A stretch of DNA of 64,000 nucleotides from positions 47,576,864 to 47,640,863 of the forward strand of contig NC_061121.1 of the NCBI RefSeq assembly GCF_002878395.1. Reading direction: 5' to 3'. Source of the DNA: Capsicum annuum (taxonomy: Eukaryota > Streptophyta > Magnoliopsida > Solanales > Solanaceae). Shown here in pieces: positions 9,589-21,694 of the stretch; positions within the stretch are counted from its first letter, which is position 1, and the number at the start of each line of letters is the position of its first letter. The notes under the pieces were generated by a model. It did not search any database, had not been told where the DNA came from, and was given only the letters and a program-made list of their open reading frames with translations. A program made the translations under genes and the position numbers.

Positions 9589-10221
9589 CTAGTGGAAGGA
9601 AAGGTTCTTTAAAATGATATCACTTGCCACATAGTTGGTAAAGTCCGCGTACCAAGGTACCCTTTCAAGTACAACAAATAGGATTTGCTCATCAGGAAAT
9701 ACATCATCAATTTCAAGCTTATCTATGACTGCTTGAGCTCCCTCAAGCCTGGACAGGTGGTCTGCAACTTGATTTTCGTATCCTTTCTTGTTTTTGACCT
9801 CAGAGTCAAACTCTTGCAGAAGCAACACCCATCTGATTAGACTTGGTTTTGTATCCTTCTTTGCCATCAAATATCTCAAGGCAGTATGGTCTGTATGCAC
9901 CACTACCTTAGTTCTCAACAAGTAAGCACAGAACTTCTCAAATACACAGACAATTCCGAGAAGTTCCTGCTCAGTAAATGTGTAATTCTTTTGCGCCCCA
10001 TTCAATGCTTTGCTTGCATAGTAAATAAGGTGAAACAATTTTTCCTTCTTTTGACCAAGCACATCCCCAAGTGCCACTCCACTTGTGTCGCACATGATTT
10101 CGAATGGTTTAGACCAGTCGAGAGCAATGCAAACTTGCCTTCTTCTCCAACATCTTGAAAAGTGGATTTGCAATTTTGGAGAAGTATTTAATAAACCGGT
10201 GGAAGAATCCAGCATGACCAA
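9589..10221 (-). CDS. Element A RNase H and connector (open stretch)
   Basis: A 210-residue open stretch. From residue ~38 it matches Ty3/gypsy RNase [16 protein letters not shown] (first Asp), [12 protein letters not shown] (Glu), [12 protein letters not shown] (Asp) and [13 protein letters not shown] (last Asp). All four metal-binding acids of the D-E-D-D set are visible. This enzyme removes RNA from the RNA-DNA hybrid during reverse transcription. The part after ~150 is the linker to integrase. The Met start is inside RT, so this is a fragment, not a separate gene. It is the best-preserved enzymatic domain in element A. Confidence 0.85.
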   Translation of the reverse strand: MVMLDSSTGLLNTSPKLQIHFSRCWRRRQVCIALDWSKPFEIMCDTSGVALGDVLGQKKEKLFHLIYYASKALNGAQKNYTFTEQELLGIVCVFEKFCAYLLRTKVVVHTDHTALRYLMAKKDTKPSLIRWVLLLQEFDSEVKNKKGYENQVADHLSRLEGAQAVIDKLEIDDVFPDEQILFVVLERVPWYADFTNYVASDIILKNLSFH

Positions 10222-10846
10222 GGAAACTACAAACTCCCTTCACTGAAATGGGAGGTGGTAGTTTCTTTATAACTTCTACCTTGTCCCGGTCAAGCTCAAT
10301 CCCTTTTGCTAAAATTCAATGTCCAAGCACAATGCCCTCCTTTACCATGAAGAATTTCTCCCAGTTCAACACGAGATTAAATACCTCGCATCTCTATAGC
10401 GCTCTACTCAAGTTCACTAGATATAACTCAAAAGAATCACCCACTACAAAGAAATCATCCATGAACACCTCTAGGGTGTCCTCCACCATGTCGGAGAAAA
10501 TTAACATCATGCACTATTGTAATATAACGGGTGCATTACATAAACTGAATGGCATTCGCTTGATTACAAATGTTCCATACTAGCATATAAACGTTATTTT
10601 CTCCTGATCTTCTGGGGCAATTGAGATCTGATTGTATCCCGAATACCCATCTAAAAAGCAATACCAACCCCTTTCTTCCAAGTGATCAATTATTTGATCC
10701 ATGAAGGGCATTGGGGAGTGATCCTTAAATGTCCACGAGTTCAACTTCTGATAGTCCATACACACTTTCCACTCTATCACTGGTCTAAGCGGAATCAACT
10801 CATTTTTTTCATTTGCAATCACAATCATGCCCCCTTTCTTGGGCAC
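10222..10846 (-). pseudogene. Element A reverse transcriptase
   Basis: Open from 10846 to 10580: PKKGGMIVIANEKNELIP, then WKVCMDYQKLNSWTFKDHSP, PMPFMDQIIDHLEE and YCFLDGYSGYNQISIAPED, with the first catalytic Asp in FLDGYSGY. Beyond a frame break the catalytic motif VFMDDFFVVG is intact near 10455-10484. The remainder to 10222 is the thumb/connection in broken frames. Sequence style (FLDGYSGYNQI, FMDDF) is that of Athila/Tat RT rather than chromovirus RT. Confidence 0.85.
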
Positions 10847-11099
10847 ACATTGTACAGGACTTACCCACTTGCTACTAGAGATTGGATATACTACCCCTCC
10901 GTCAAGCCATTTAATAATCTTCTTTAACCACTTCTTGCATCGGTGGGTTTAATCTATATTAATGCTCAATAGTTGGTACACACTCTTTCTCTAGCTAGAT
11001 TTTATGGGTACAAATACCCAACGGAATACCAATAATATCAGTAATCGTCCAACCTATAGCTCTTTTGTATCTCCTAAGCATAGAGATAAGGGCTTCTAC

Positions 11100-11963
11100 C
11101 TACTGCTCACCCAAGTCTGCTACAATAATCACAGGTAAGGTGTTTCCACTTCCTAGAAACACATATCGTAGATGGCTCGATAGCTCTTTTAGTTCCAACA
11201 CCAATGGCTCTTCAATAGATGGCTTAGTCGGTGGTGTTGGATGATTTTTGAGGTCCAAATATAGCTTTTTAGGAGCATATGAATATGATCCCTTTCCTAT
11301 CAGCGCACATACCGTCTCCTTATATTCTTCGATACTCTCTCTATCGAAGTTCATCAACACAGCAACCAATATTTCCATGCTAAATTTTTCCTCAATCGGC
11401 ACGTCTTGGTCATCTTCATAATACACATCAACAATCGAGAATACACTTATCTTCTTTTGCTGCTTCATTAATTTGCAGACATTAAAACTGACCACATCAT
11501 CATTGAGCCTAAATTTTAGCTCACTAGTCTGCAAGTCAATCAATACACTCCCAGTTGTGAGGAAAGGTCTACCCAAGATTATGGGTACCTTAAAGTCCAC
11601 CTTGAAATCCAGGATCATAAAGTCAGTAGGGAAGATAAAACTGGCTACTTTCACAAGCACATCAAATAATATCTCAACTGGCCTCTTCACTGATCTGTCT
11701 GCCATCACAAGTATTATGTTGGTGGGTGTAGGGTTTCCTAAACCCAACTTCTTGTAAACTTCCAGTGGAATTATATTAATACTTTCCCCAAGGTCACATA
11801 GGGCCTTAGCAAAATTCAGCGATCCAATACTACATGGGATAGTAAATGCTCTCGGATCAGCTTTCTTTTGCACTAAGGATCTTGTAGAAATAGAACTACA
11901 ATGGTGAAGATTATCCATCGGTTCATAGATCACTATTATCTTCTTTGTGACAAGATCCTTCAT
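11100..11963 (-). CDS. Element A retropepsin region (longest open stretch of the window)
   Basis: A 287-residue open stretch. Residues ~35-150 form the Athila-type aspartic protease: FTIPCSIGSLNFAKALCDLG, then ESINIIPLEVYKKLG (the catalytic Asp is in CDLG, and Glu replaces the usual Ala after it), MADRSVKRPVEI and VPIILGRPFLTTG, the second conserved loop. The C-terminal half is the long protease-RT linker typical of Athila. It would process Gag-Pol. There is no clear own start: the frame is bounded by a stop upstream, and RT follows after a break. It could be called a host gene by an automatic annotator, but context makes it transposon pol. Confidence 0.85.
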   Translation of the reverse strand: MKDLVTKKIIVIYEPMDNLHHCSSISTRSLVQKKADPRAFTIPCSIGSLNFAKALCDLGESINIIPLEVYKKLGLGNPTPTNIILVMADRSVKRPVEILFDVLVKVASFIFPTDFMILDFKVDFKVPIILGRPFLTTGSVLIDLQTSELKFRLNDDVVSFNVCKLMKQQKKISVFSIVDVYYEDDQDVPIEEKFSMEILVAVLMNFDRESIEEYKETVCALIGKGSYSYAPKKLYLDLKNHPTPPTKPSIEEPLVLELKELSSHLRYVFLGSGNTLPVIIVADLGEQ

Positions 11964-11999
11964 GAATTAAGCGTAGCCAGGCATTTGTTCCAGTGCCTC

Positions 12000-13720
12000 C
12001 ACCAAAGAAACATTTATAGTCAACTGTTTTAGCATTGCCATAAACTTGCTAAACTTTGTGTCATCCTCCTTTTTCTTAAATCGATGAGGGAGTGGAGGAG
12101 GTTGGTTTGGTATACTAATAACCACTGCTTTTCTTTCTTTTCTTTTATCTTTCTTTAACTTATCAACCTACTGATGGTTAGGTAAAATCTCATCACTATC
12201 CAGCTTCTCAGACTCCACTGGATGGTCTTCTTCTACTTCTGCATCTAAATCCACCATATCATTAATCATAAGTTTTCCCACAGAAGGGCCCAATAATACT
12301 TTACCACTTTGAGTGATAATCGCCACACAAGAGCCATCATTCTGAGAATTTTACACTGTATCACTGGATAATGTTCCACTTTTTCTCTGATTAAATATTG
12401 CTGATAACTAGTTTATCTGCTGCTCCAATTGCTTGATGGAAGTTGAATATGAATCAACTAAATGACTCATAGATGATAAGTCACTCTTCATTTCAGTCAC
12501 ACCGGTGTTAGTAGATTCCATCCCCTTTAATAATTTTTCCATCATGTCCTCTATGGATATCTTTATCGAACTAGCAGCAGCAGTATCATGATTTCTAGGA
12601 GGTGCATACAATCCACTCTTGTCATTCTTATTTTCATAGTTTCCTTGGTCACGATCCCTGTAACCAGACTTATCATAATAATTCTGACCTTGGTTTTCTT
12701 GGCTATTGCTTCAAAAAAACCCTGGTTATTCTGATAGTTAGCCTCTTCCCCAGAATCAGAATTGGCTCTACTCTGTGACCCAACAACTTTCACCTTTTCT
12801 GTCTTCCTATATAGCAAATGCTTAGTGAGCAAATCCATCTGGGTCTTCATGTGCGCTATTTCTTGGTCATATTCTTCTTATTTCCTGCGTTTCTCCATAG
12901 ATATACCACTAGATATAGTAGAGCTCGCTACCTCTGAATCCCTGGTATGCCAAGCTCTACTTTGTTTAGTCATTCGATCAAGAATTTCTGAAGCCTCGGG
13001 AAAGGTAAGATCCATAAATGCTCCACCTGTAGCATTATCCACCGTAAGCTATGTATTAAAATTCAAGGCTCTATACAAAGTCTCTATCAGATGAAAATCA
13101 ATAATTTTGTGGTTGGGTCATTACATCAACTTATTCTTAAATCTCTCTTACATCTCATGTAGAGCTTCATTCGGAAGCTTCCTGAAGTTACTTATCTCAT
13201 CCCTCAACTGTAACATTCTGGATGGCGGAAAAAACCTTTTTAGGAAAGCTTATTTCAACTGCCTCCAGTTTGTTATAGAATCCGGAGTCAGCCCATTCAG
13301 CCATAGTGTTGCCTCTATAGACAGAGACAATGGAAATAACCGCAGATGAATTGCATTCTTCCCAACTCCTGGGTTATCAAAAGATTTGCAAATAGTTATT
13401 AAGTTCACTAAGTGCATATATTGATCATCACCTGGAAGTCCACCAAACAGTCTTTTAAAATGGAGCAACTGAATTATGGTGCTCATAATGTTGAACTTTG
13501 CTCCAGATCCAAAGGAAAAGGGATAATAATTCTAGTAGCACCTGCCACATCCATATCATCCTCATCGTCGTCAATATTAAACTGCACAACTCGGCGGTCT
13601 GGTCTCCCTCTGCTTCTGCTACACATCTCCTATTAGCTGGATCAATTAAAGCATCATCTCCTAGGTACTCTTTATCTGGATTAGGTACCCGACTTGGGTT
13701 ATCTGTATTCTGTTGATTTA
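12000..13720 (-). pseudogene. Element A gag relic
   Basis: Gag of the Athila type in several frames. A stretch at 13250-13486 contains FGGLPGDDQYMHLVNLITICKSF followed by RLFPLSLSIEATLWLNGL, the conserved core of the retrotransposon gag family. Segments at 12563-12850 and 12408-12611 hold the Asn/Gln-rich middle and a heptad-like stretch (MSHLVDSYSTSIKQLEQQI) that also occurs in element B. Frame breaks near 13250, 12850 and 12400 disable it. No CCHC knuckle was seen. Confidence 0.75.
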
Positions 13721-13946
13721 ATTAAGCATTAGCCAAAGCAGCTAATCTTTTAACTTCCTATTGGTTAACAATTCTTTTAATGAGATAAAGTTTAGGATTA
13801 AAGGGTAATAATGGTTCTCCTGTACTTCTGGTTCATGGCATAAACAACAACAAGCCTGTAATGAACAAAAACAACAAATAAACATAAAATTAGGAAACTT
13901 GAATAACAGTCAATTAATACACATAAACTTAATTGCCAACCGTATT

Positions 13947-13964
13947 CCCCGGCAACTATGTCAA
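13947..13964 (-). other. Athila-type primer binding site of A
   Basis: On the minus strand TGACATAGTTGCCGGGGA lies four bases after the LTR end. The GTTGCCGGGGA half matches the primer site I recall for Athila/Calypso elements (tRNA-Asp type). The first half is mutated. Confidence 0.7.
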
Positions 13965-13968
13965 AATT

Positions 13969-15140
13969 TGATATGCCCAAATTACAACTCTTTTATAAGA
14001 GTGTAAGTGGTCATTGTCAAATATAGAACCCAACTAGGTTGGGGTCGAATCCCACAGGGAATATGATGTTAATTTAGTCGTATGTAGATTAGTTGACTTT
14101 TAATCCTTCATTTTCGCAAAAACATAAGAGGGGGGTTTTGATTTAAGTATGAAGTAATGGTTTTAGTGTAAAAGTGAAGCAATACGTGTAATAGTATTTG
14201 AATACAGAGAATAACAAGCTAGGGTTATGTCCATCTTGTAGTCTTTAATACTTTCTAACTATGGGTGGTAGGAATTCATACATGCATACACTTATAGAGA
14301 AACATATCTTAATCCAAGCATTTCTCAACCATCAAGGATTAATTCACTTTATTTCTCTCAAATCAAAAATGTTTACACAATTATACGAAATCACCAAGTT
14401 GCTAATCCTATTAAGGAATTAACGTGTGAAATAGAGGTTGAAAACCCTATTTTCTTGTCACTACTCTCTTTTTCAAACATTAACCTTTCTATCAAACAAG
14501 TTATATTTCAATGGCACATTTTCTGTGTTTACAACCACGAGAATTCAAGAATAACAAAAAGTGTATGATATAAGTAAATCAATGCATAATGAATTCAAAA
14601 CCCATAGAAATAGATAGAATGTTACAAGGTTTCCACAACCCTAACCAATAAGCTTAGCTACTTATGGACAAAACAAAAATCACAATAGTCATATTCATCA
14701 TACCCAAAAGATAAAAGACGATCTTGGTGTATAAACCATGAACAAAGTAAAAGTTGTCCTTCTTTCTCCTCTAAGCAGCCAATCTCCAATTCAAAAACAA
14801 TACAGGATCAGCATCAAGTCTTTTTAGTAACTTTTCTCTCATAATTGCCTTCTAAGTCCCTAAACTAATTTTAAATAACAAATTAGTCCTGGACATAGTT
14901 TCTAGGCCCCACATTTGGTCTAACAAGCTACTTTCTCTTGTGTGATCTGCCATCCGCATTTCGTAGTCCCATCATGTCTTCATCTACCTCATTAACACTT
15001 GAAATCATATTAATCATATAGGTTAGCTCAATTATATAAAAGTAGAGTAAAAACATAAGAATCTAGGTACTTTTTTCTCAAAACTTATCTAAAATATAGG
15101 TAAGTTATGGTGCTTAGGCGTAAAAATACATCCAAGATCA
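13969..15140 (-). repeat. 5' LTR of element A
   Basis: On the plus strand it runs from TGATATGCCC to CCAAGATCA (TG...CA ends). One end is fixed by the primer site, the other by the resumption of E's pol at 15141. No second copy exists in the window because the 3' LTR was deleted. The end near the primer site is similar in layout to the LTRs of element B. Confidence 0.75.
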
Positions 15141-15299
15141 CGCTCTAGAGTTATCCCCATGGTTACGATTCAGTGATGATATCATCCTGTAGATGAGGCT
15201 ACTTGGGAGGTTGAGTCTGATATATGTAGTTCCTATCCCTAACTATTCATGGATTCAGGTATTTCGGTGCCTTATTTTGATGTCAAACTAGATTTTTAA
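15141..15299 (+). pseudogene. Element E pol C-terminal remnant
   Basis: In one frame this reads HPVDEATWEVESDI...SSYP, a stop, then LFMDSGI, ending at a TAA at 15297-15299. It matches the last residues of Tekay/Del-type Pol, after the chromodomain-like region. It shows that element A sits inside E's pol and that RNase H, integrase and most of the chromodomain region are missing between 4041 and 15141. Confidence 0.8.
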
Positions 15300-18246
15300 T
15301 GGTGAATTTGACTATTTACCCCTTCTCGTAGCTGTATTATGGTATTTCTGGGGGTGTGGGAGTGATTGACATGGTTTTTGATGCATTTTGGTATCATTTA
15401 TTCAATATTGTGGTTTTTTATGACTTCAAGAGCCTTATTTTAAACTTATGAGGATATCTTTTGATCCGTGCGATTCGAACAACTCTAGAATATCGATTTT
15501 AGGCTAGGTAGACCTTTGGTTCAAGTCTCGATGCACCCGAGCTCATTTTGACCTATTGGTCGAAAAGTTGTAAAATTAGAAATATGGGTGTGGGATCCAC
15601 ATTTTATCGAAACGACCTCGATTTTAGGGTGGTAAATATTTGGTGTAATTTTATGACTTTTAAATCTCATTTTGACTCTCGATTTGGAAAATTGCGATTT
15701 CGAGTTTCGGGGGTCAATTTTTTAAAAATAATATTTTTTTCAAAAATCTGACTTTGCCAATGCGTTCGAAACATCAAATTTAGTATGGTTACGTAGTTTG
15801 TTTACATATATTGGGCTCTGAATGAATTTTGGTCATTCCATCGAGGTTTGAATTGGACTTAGAAATTAAAAAACCAGCAACTTTTCCTTGTTAGTGCAGA
15901 TTTTCTGCACTATTAAAATAGTTTTTGGGTCCATTTTGCTTATTTTTCATCCTGCCTCTTAAGAGTTAAACCCTAGAATAGTATGAGAGCTTGAAAGTTA
16001 AGCTTGTGGGAGCTTGAAAAGCTAGATTAACATCTGTCTCTTACCAACATGGGTTGTGGTGCAGTGGATGAGGCTGTTTCACCCTTAACTAGAGGTCGAG
16101 GGTTCGACCTTGGGTATGGAGAAAACTCTGTTGGGAGCGCTGCGACCTTAATAGGCCTTGCGACCCGTGATCCAAATTAGTCGGGGCTCCAATGTGGGCA
16201 TCAGACACCTGATGGGAAACAAAAAAAACATCTATCTCTTGATTTTATTATGGATTTAAGGTAAGAAATCAAATTTTTCTTAGTAATTATTTGATAAATT
16301 TCTCAAAACTCCAAAAATCTTAGGGCTTGATTTTAAACTCCAATTTCACTCCTTTTCACTTGAATAATATTTTATTTTATAATTACTAGCTTTTCACCTA
16401 TTTAGCCTTCAAAACAAATCCGATTCTTGATTTTAATCCAGATTTCAAAGATTTTATTCGGTAAAGCTCAAAAATATATATTTTTTGATTTGAACCTCGC
16501 TTTTGTATTGATTTAGCTTGAGCTTTCATCTGTAGGTTCCTACAAATATGAAAAACATATTTTTGAAGTAAAGTTCCGATTTTGTCCTTTTTTGGTAACC
16601 CATTTCGGGAGTTCGTTTTAACCCCAAACTAAAAGTAGTTAATATGGGTACTGTTGGTTTTATTTTGATGAGTTGATTTTATATTTGATGATTTTAGTGG
16701 AGTTTTAGGTTGGTCGTGAAAAGAAAGTCATGGGTTCAAAGTATAGCAGATCGGTTTTAATTTTTGAGGTAATTTATGGCTTAACTCTTTCAGACTGGGC
16801 TGGGTAGTAATTGATGGTACAAAATGCATGTTAAAGATGGGAACTAATCATGAAAAATAACTATCTATGTGTTGTACCAGTGTGGGGGCCTATGTGTGAC
16901 TGTGTGGGAACCTATGTGATATTGATAGCCTTGAATACATGTGAATAATTATAGTGTGTTGTTAAAATGCTTAATGTGGTACCATTTGTGTATTATGATT
17001 ATATTCACACTTTATTGACATATGAGACATGTGGAAATTCATGGATGAACAAAAATAATAAGTGGATATTGGCTCACATAGTTGTGAAAATATATCATTG
17101 TAGTTGATTGTGGATATATATCATGTGGTTGGTTGTGGAAATACTCATTGTGAGTGGTTGTGCGCATTACATCCTCATATCACACTTATGCATAAAACAT
17201 TGGTAACACTGTGACAACACCTGAGTAATATTGGGAACACCATTTTAAAAACCCTCCCTGAGGGATGTGCCGGGGAAGAAATATTGTAACACTTTATAAG
17301 ACCCTTTCCTAAGGATGTGCCAGAAAGGAGATATGAGATATGAGAATCGTATACGGGTTGTTGAATCCCCCATGGGTCCTACGTTGGAAAGCTTTAGCTC
17401 CGTAAGTGCATACAGGGATTATGCGACAATCTCAGAGGTTGTGCGATGACCTCATTCATAATCATCACCATATACATTGTACTTACTTTATTGTGTTTAT
17501 ATTATGTTGTATTACCGTATTGACTTGCCATCTATGTAATTGTCTTATCTTCTTTTACTTGTATTGATGATCTTGTATATGTATGTTCCCCTTGTTATAC
17601 TTATATATGATATAATTTATACTAGTGTTCTATCTTGGTGTGTATGCGATGTATTAGAACTGTTATTGCAAGCAGTGTGGGCTATCATTGTGGACATTTT
17701 CTAATTGAAGGTTACGTGTCCTTAGTGTATATTTTGTATGCTTTATTGACTGCTTTTCTTGGTCGGCCTATGATACCTACTTAGTACAAGTGGACCGTAC
17801 TTATGCCTACTGTAACCTTTCGGTGCAGGTCCTAGCTCGAGTGCGCCTCAACTTGCTTGACTTGGGTGATTGTTGCAGCTTCCAAGGTAGCAGTTGGACA
17901 TTTATGCATCTGGAGTTCACCTCTATCTTTTTATAGTAGTTATGTCCTTATTAGTATTCAAAGATAGATGTTATTCCCTTGTAGTTATTTTTCTGATGTA
18001 TTTGACTCCTGGATTATATTAGTAGTTCTTACACTATTGACACCTAATTTTGGGCATAATTGGTATTTTAGATAAGTTCTTTCTGCATTGTTATGATTAT
18101 TTATATGGTTCGATTTTGTTCTAGAAGTCTTACCTTGGGATATTTCTATTTTTTTTTTCATTTTTGTATCGGTTTGGGTGATAGACTTACTTGTCAAGGT
18201 ACGCCGCGACAAGTGTCATCATGACCCTCATTTTGGGGTTGTGACG
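15300..18246 (+). repeat. 3' LTR of element E (start approximate)
   Basis: From 16628 to 18246 it is a copy of 1-1633. It ends in TTGTGACG, one base different from the 5' copy end. The start is uncertain: a purine-rich run GGGGGTGTGGGAGTGATTG near 15349 is a candidate polypurine tract, giving an LTR of about 2.9 kb. Alternatively the LTR starts at about 17298 after a second purine run. A SINE is inserted at 16043-16226. Confidence 0.7.
16043..16226 (+). mobile_element. tRNA-derived SINE (Solanaceae SolS-like)
   Basis: A 184-bp element with a pol III A box (TGGTGCAGTGG, 16057-16067), a B box (GGTTCGACCTT, 16101-16111) and an A-rich tail. It is flanked by target duplications AACATCTGTCTCTT (16029-16042) and AACATCTATCTCTT (16227-16240), 13 of 14 identical. 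The end region (TTAGTCGGGGCTCCAATG, then GGGAAAC before the tail) resembles Solanaceae SINEs from memory. It lies inside E's 3' LTR and is therefore younger than E. Confidence 0.88.
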
Positions 18247-18333
18247 AGAAAACTCTAACCAAGATTTCTAGTGAGAGAGAGCTTCTTTCCAAAGAAAATA
18301 ATGTTTCCTCCTCAAGAGGAGAAATAAGCTAAT
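18247..18333. other. Short unassigned spacer between E and C
   Basis: 87 bp between the end of E's 3' LTR and the start of C's LTR. No feature recognised. Confidence 0.5.
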
Positions 18334-20552
18334 TGTCATGACCCAAGGCTACCCCCTAGTCGCGACAACGGTGCTTACGGTCACAAGTGACGACAAGCTA
18401 ACTCATAAGCTGGTACTTGCTGCGAGCACTGAGTATAATAGCAACAAAACACAAATACGAAAGATATATTGAGAAACATAGTCATGCCAATCTGATTACT
18501 GAAAGTATAATGTAAAATTTAAAACAACTGATAATACTGAAAGGAGTGGTAAATGATAACTACCTAACTGACTTTCTGATTTTCTAAAATGCCTCTAACT
18601 GACTGATTGTGTAGTTGATGGGAAAAACCCCTAATTCACTCTAACTAAATGAAATGAAGGAATACTGAAATAACTGAATAAAAGATAAACTTGTCCTCGA
18701 AAGTTTAGGACTCACCCTATTGCTACTGCTGTAATGCTGAACTATCTAACAACAGTCAGGAAATTATACATTCAAACTTATGATATAAGACATCATAGTG
18801 CAAAGAAAGTATGCGGTCAGTGCTTTGAATGTACTCGTATATTAGATGAGGTTAGGCTGAAATACATGGGTTAACTGTAAATAAAGTAACGAATGACTGA
18901 ATAATATGAGATAACTGAGTAAGGATTCATGAAAACTGTAATACTGAGAATGTAAGACCAAGAACATATATATTTTTAAAATAATCTGTAAACTAAAATA
19001 CTAAAAATCTGATAACTGAATAGCTGAGAATCTGTATGCATTGGTTGAGTAAACCTAAACTGATACTATACTAAAAACGATACTTAAACTGTGGGAACTA
19101 GATATAACCGACATACCCCAAATCTATTGTTGGGGTCCAACCTGTAACCCCAGTTGGAAAGGTGTCAGTACCATGCCACAAGTACTAACGCTGGCTGTAT
19201 GGATCCATAAACCTGATGTCCCGAAGGAATAGGGTGTCATGCCTAACTAATAGAGGACCCCTCAAAGTCTACGGTGGCACCGTAAGTCAGGAACTTAGGG
19301 ACTGGTACTAATGTCTTATGCCTAACTGACGGGGGAGACAAGTGCCTCATGCATAACTGGCGGGGGAGATGCCGTCCTTATGTTCACTCGGTGCTGAGTT
19401 TACTCCTAACTGAAAGACACTGATTCTGAACTGAACTATACTTAACTGGGTAGACAACTGATCATAAATAACTTGACTGAATGGCAATGCTCATAGTTTA
19501 TCTGAAATCATTCTGAAGGTACTGGTATTATGTAAACAACTAAGTATCGGGTGTTCATAACCCTCCAACACTAAATGAAAATAACAATAAGGACACGTGA
19601 AGGTTTAAAACCATAATAGGGGTTCATTGCTTAAAACCCAACATTTAGACATTTTATCAAACACATGAGAGTCATGAATTTAAGCATGGGAATAGGCAAA
19701 ACATGTGATTGAAAACATAGTTACAATACTAAAACTATGAATTACAGATTTAACACGAGGATTTCAATACTCAAATCATATAAGGGCTCATTCTATCGAA
19801 AAACACTTATAACATAACTTGTAATCAAAATCAATAACAATTTCATAGATACAACTCATCATAAACATGTAAAAGCTCATAATTTGATATAAAAATAGGG
19901 TTCTTCAATTCCATGGGTGAAAAAGGCCCATGGATGAACATCATACATACCTTAAATCCTTAAACTTGAAAGAGAAATACAATCTTGATACTTTTCTTAA
20001 AAGTTCTTGGATTTAGGGAACTTGATTTCTTGGTTTTATTAAAGAGGAAGGAATTAAATTGATGAGCATGAGGGATGATTAGGGTTTGTTTTTTATAGGA
20101 AATTGTGAAAAATGGGCATATAATGCCCTAACCAATGTTTTAATTCATGCTTTTACAAATTAGATTGAGGGGAAAGACTCAATTGCCCCTGAGAAAATTA
20201 AATTCACAACTAGAACGCGAATGGAAAGCCCACCGCAATACAATAAAGGGCTATCGCTATACCCACTGCGATGTACCACTATCGTGGTGAGGTTCTGGAA
20301 TCAAAATCCAAACACAACCCAATCCTCGCCTAAAAAATCTAAAACTTCCCCGAGACATGCTCCTTATACCCTTGAATATGAATTAACTCAAAAACAAATA
20401 TCCCGAGGTCGGGAAGACTAATTTAAAAATCCTTGAAGTTAAGAGGCTAAAACTAAGACTAATTTCCCAACACTTAGTGTAATTTTAGGCTTTAAGCCGC
20501 TTATGCATGCAACTAGGAGCTGAACTAAGCTAAGAATAATATGGGGTGTATA
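18334..20552 (-). repeat. 3' LTR of element C
   Basis: Starts TGTCATGACCCAAGG on the plus strand and matches 25404-26160. The far end (GGGGTGTATA) adjoins a purine tract on the minus strand. Length is about 2.2 kb. Confidence 0.8.
20090..20097 (-). promoter_or_regulatory. Candidate TATA box in C LTR
   Basis: TATAAAAA on the minus strand in the middle of the LTR, followed by AACAAACCCTAATC. Position is plausible for the U3/R promoter. Confidence 0.4.
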
Positions 20553-20567
20553 TTATCTCCCTCTTGG
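20553..20567 (-). other. Polypurine tract of C
   Basis: CCCAAGAGGGAGATAA on the minus strand, immediately upstream of the LTR start, as expected for plus-strand DNA priming. Confidence 0.6.
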
Positions 20568-21146
20568 GAACATTCATCCTCGAATGAGACTGATTAAGTT
20601 GAGAATACTGGGGAAACTAAAATCACATACTCAACATGCATAATTAAAAATATGATTACATGACTGAGTCTGAAACATGATACATGATTGAACTAAATTC
20701 GTGAATGCATGCAAAGACATGAGAATGATTATATAGCTGGGGCTGAGAATGGAAAAGAGTCAATCTAAGAAAAACTGTTACCTTAAGCTGAGTTTGAGTT
20801 TGTGGAGAAAAGATGAGGGTACTTGGTATGCATATATTCTTCTACTTCCCAAGTGGATCCCTCAATAGAATGATTCCGCCAAACAACTTTGACCAAGAGA
20901 TCTTCTTTGTTTCTTAGTCTACGAATCTGACGATCAAGGATATCGACTGGGATTTCTTCATAAGAAAGGCTATCCTAAACATCTGTGCTTTCTAAAGGAA
21001 CTACAATAACTGGGTCACTAATACACTTCTTTAACAGGGAAATATCAAACACTAGATGAACGGATGCCAAATCTGCAAGCAACTCAAGCTACCATTCCAA
21101 AATAACTCAAAATTCTGTAAGGGCCAACATATCGGGGAATGAGTTT

Positions 21147-21413
21147 CTACTTCTTTACGAATCTCTTCACTCCCATCATGGGAGAGATTTTCAAATAGGA
21201 CAAATGACCAACCTCAAACTCATGGTCCCTTCTTCTTACATATGCATTAGATTTTTGATGATTTTGGGCTATCTTAAGCTTCTCCGTAACGAACTGAACC
21301 TTCTCTATTGTATCAAACACTGAATCTGATCCTATCAAAGAAACCTCACCTACCTCAAACCAACCAATAGAAGGTCTATATCTCCTCCCATAAAAAGCCT
21401 CAAATGGAGCCAT
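21147..21413 (-). pseudogene. Element C integrase C-terminal part
   Basis: An 88-residue stretch: MAPFEAFYGRRYRPSIGWFE, then VGEVSLIGSDSVFDTIEKVQ, and RRRDHEFEVGHLSYLKISPM. This is the end of the integrase core and the start of the C-terminal domain of chromovirus Pol. It stops before the chromodomain-like tail, which is only weakly readable between 20780 and 21147. Confidence 0.8.
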
Positions 21414-21430
21414 CTGAAGACTGGAGTGCT

Positions 21431-21694
21431 AACTGTTATTATAGGCAAACTAGATACAACGCAGGTGGTCATCCCAACTTTCTTTAAAGTCAAGAACACA
21501 CGCCCTCAACATATCCTCTAGTGTCTGAATAGTCCTATCTGTCTAACCATCTGTCTGAATAGTCCTATTTGCCTAACTATTATTTTAGGCAAACTCAATC
21601 AATGGTAAGTGATCTTCCCAACTACCCTTGAAATCAAGGACACATGCCCTTAACATATCCTCTAGGGTCTAAATGGTCCTTTCTGCCTGACCAT
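21431..21694 (-). repeat. Segmental tandem duplication in C integrase
   Basis: Two diverged copies (about 21431-21552 and 21575-21694) of the same integrase-coding segment lie head to tail with a 22-bp partial third copy between them. Both contain the CATATCCTCTAG and GTCTGAATAGTCCT-type text. Confidence 0.8.

Larger units (their letters stand above)
4042..15140 (-). mobile_element. Element A (Athila-like Ty3/gypsy), nested in E
   Basis: Minus-strand element. Reading from 15140 leftwards it has a 5' LTR (15140-13969), an Athila-type primer site, gag, protease, RT, RNase H, integrase, a long spacer, an env-like ORF and a 3' non-coding region. It interrupts E's pol: at 15141 the host sequence resumes inside the last part of E's polyprotein. 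No 3' LTR is present at 4042, so the 3' end was removed together with E's RNase H and integrase. Every coding segment carries stops or frameshifts. Confidence 0.85.
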
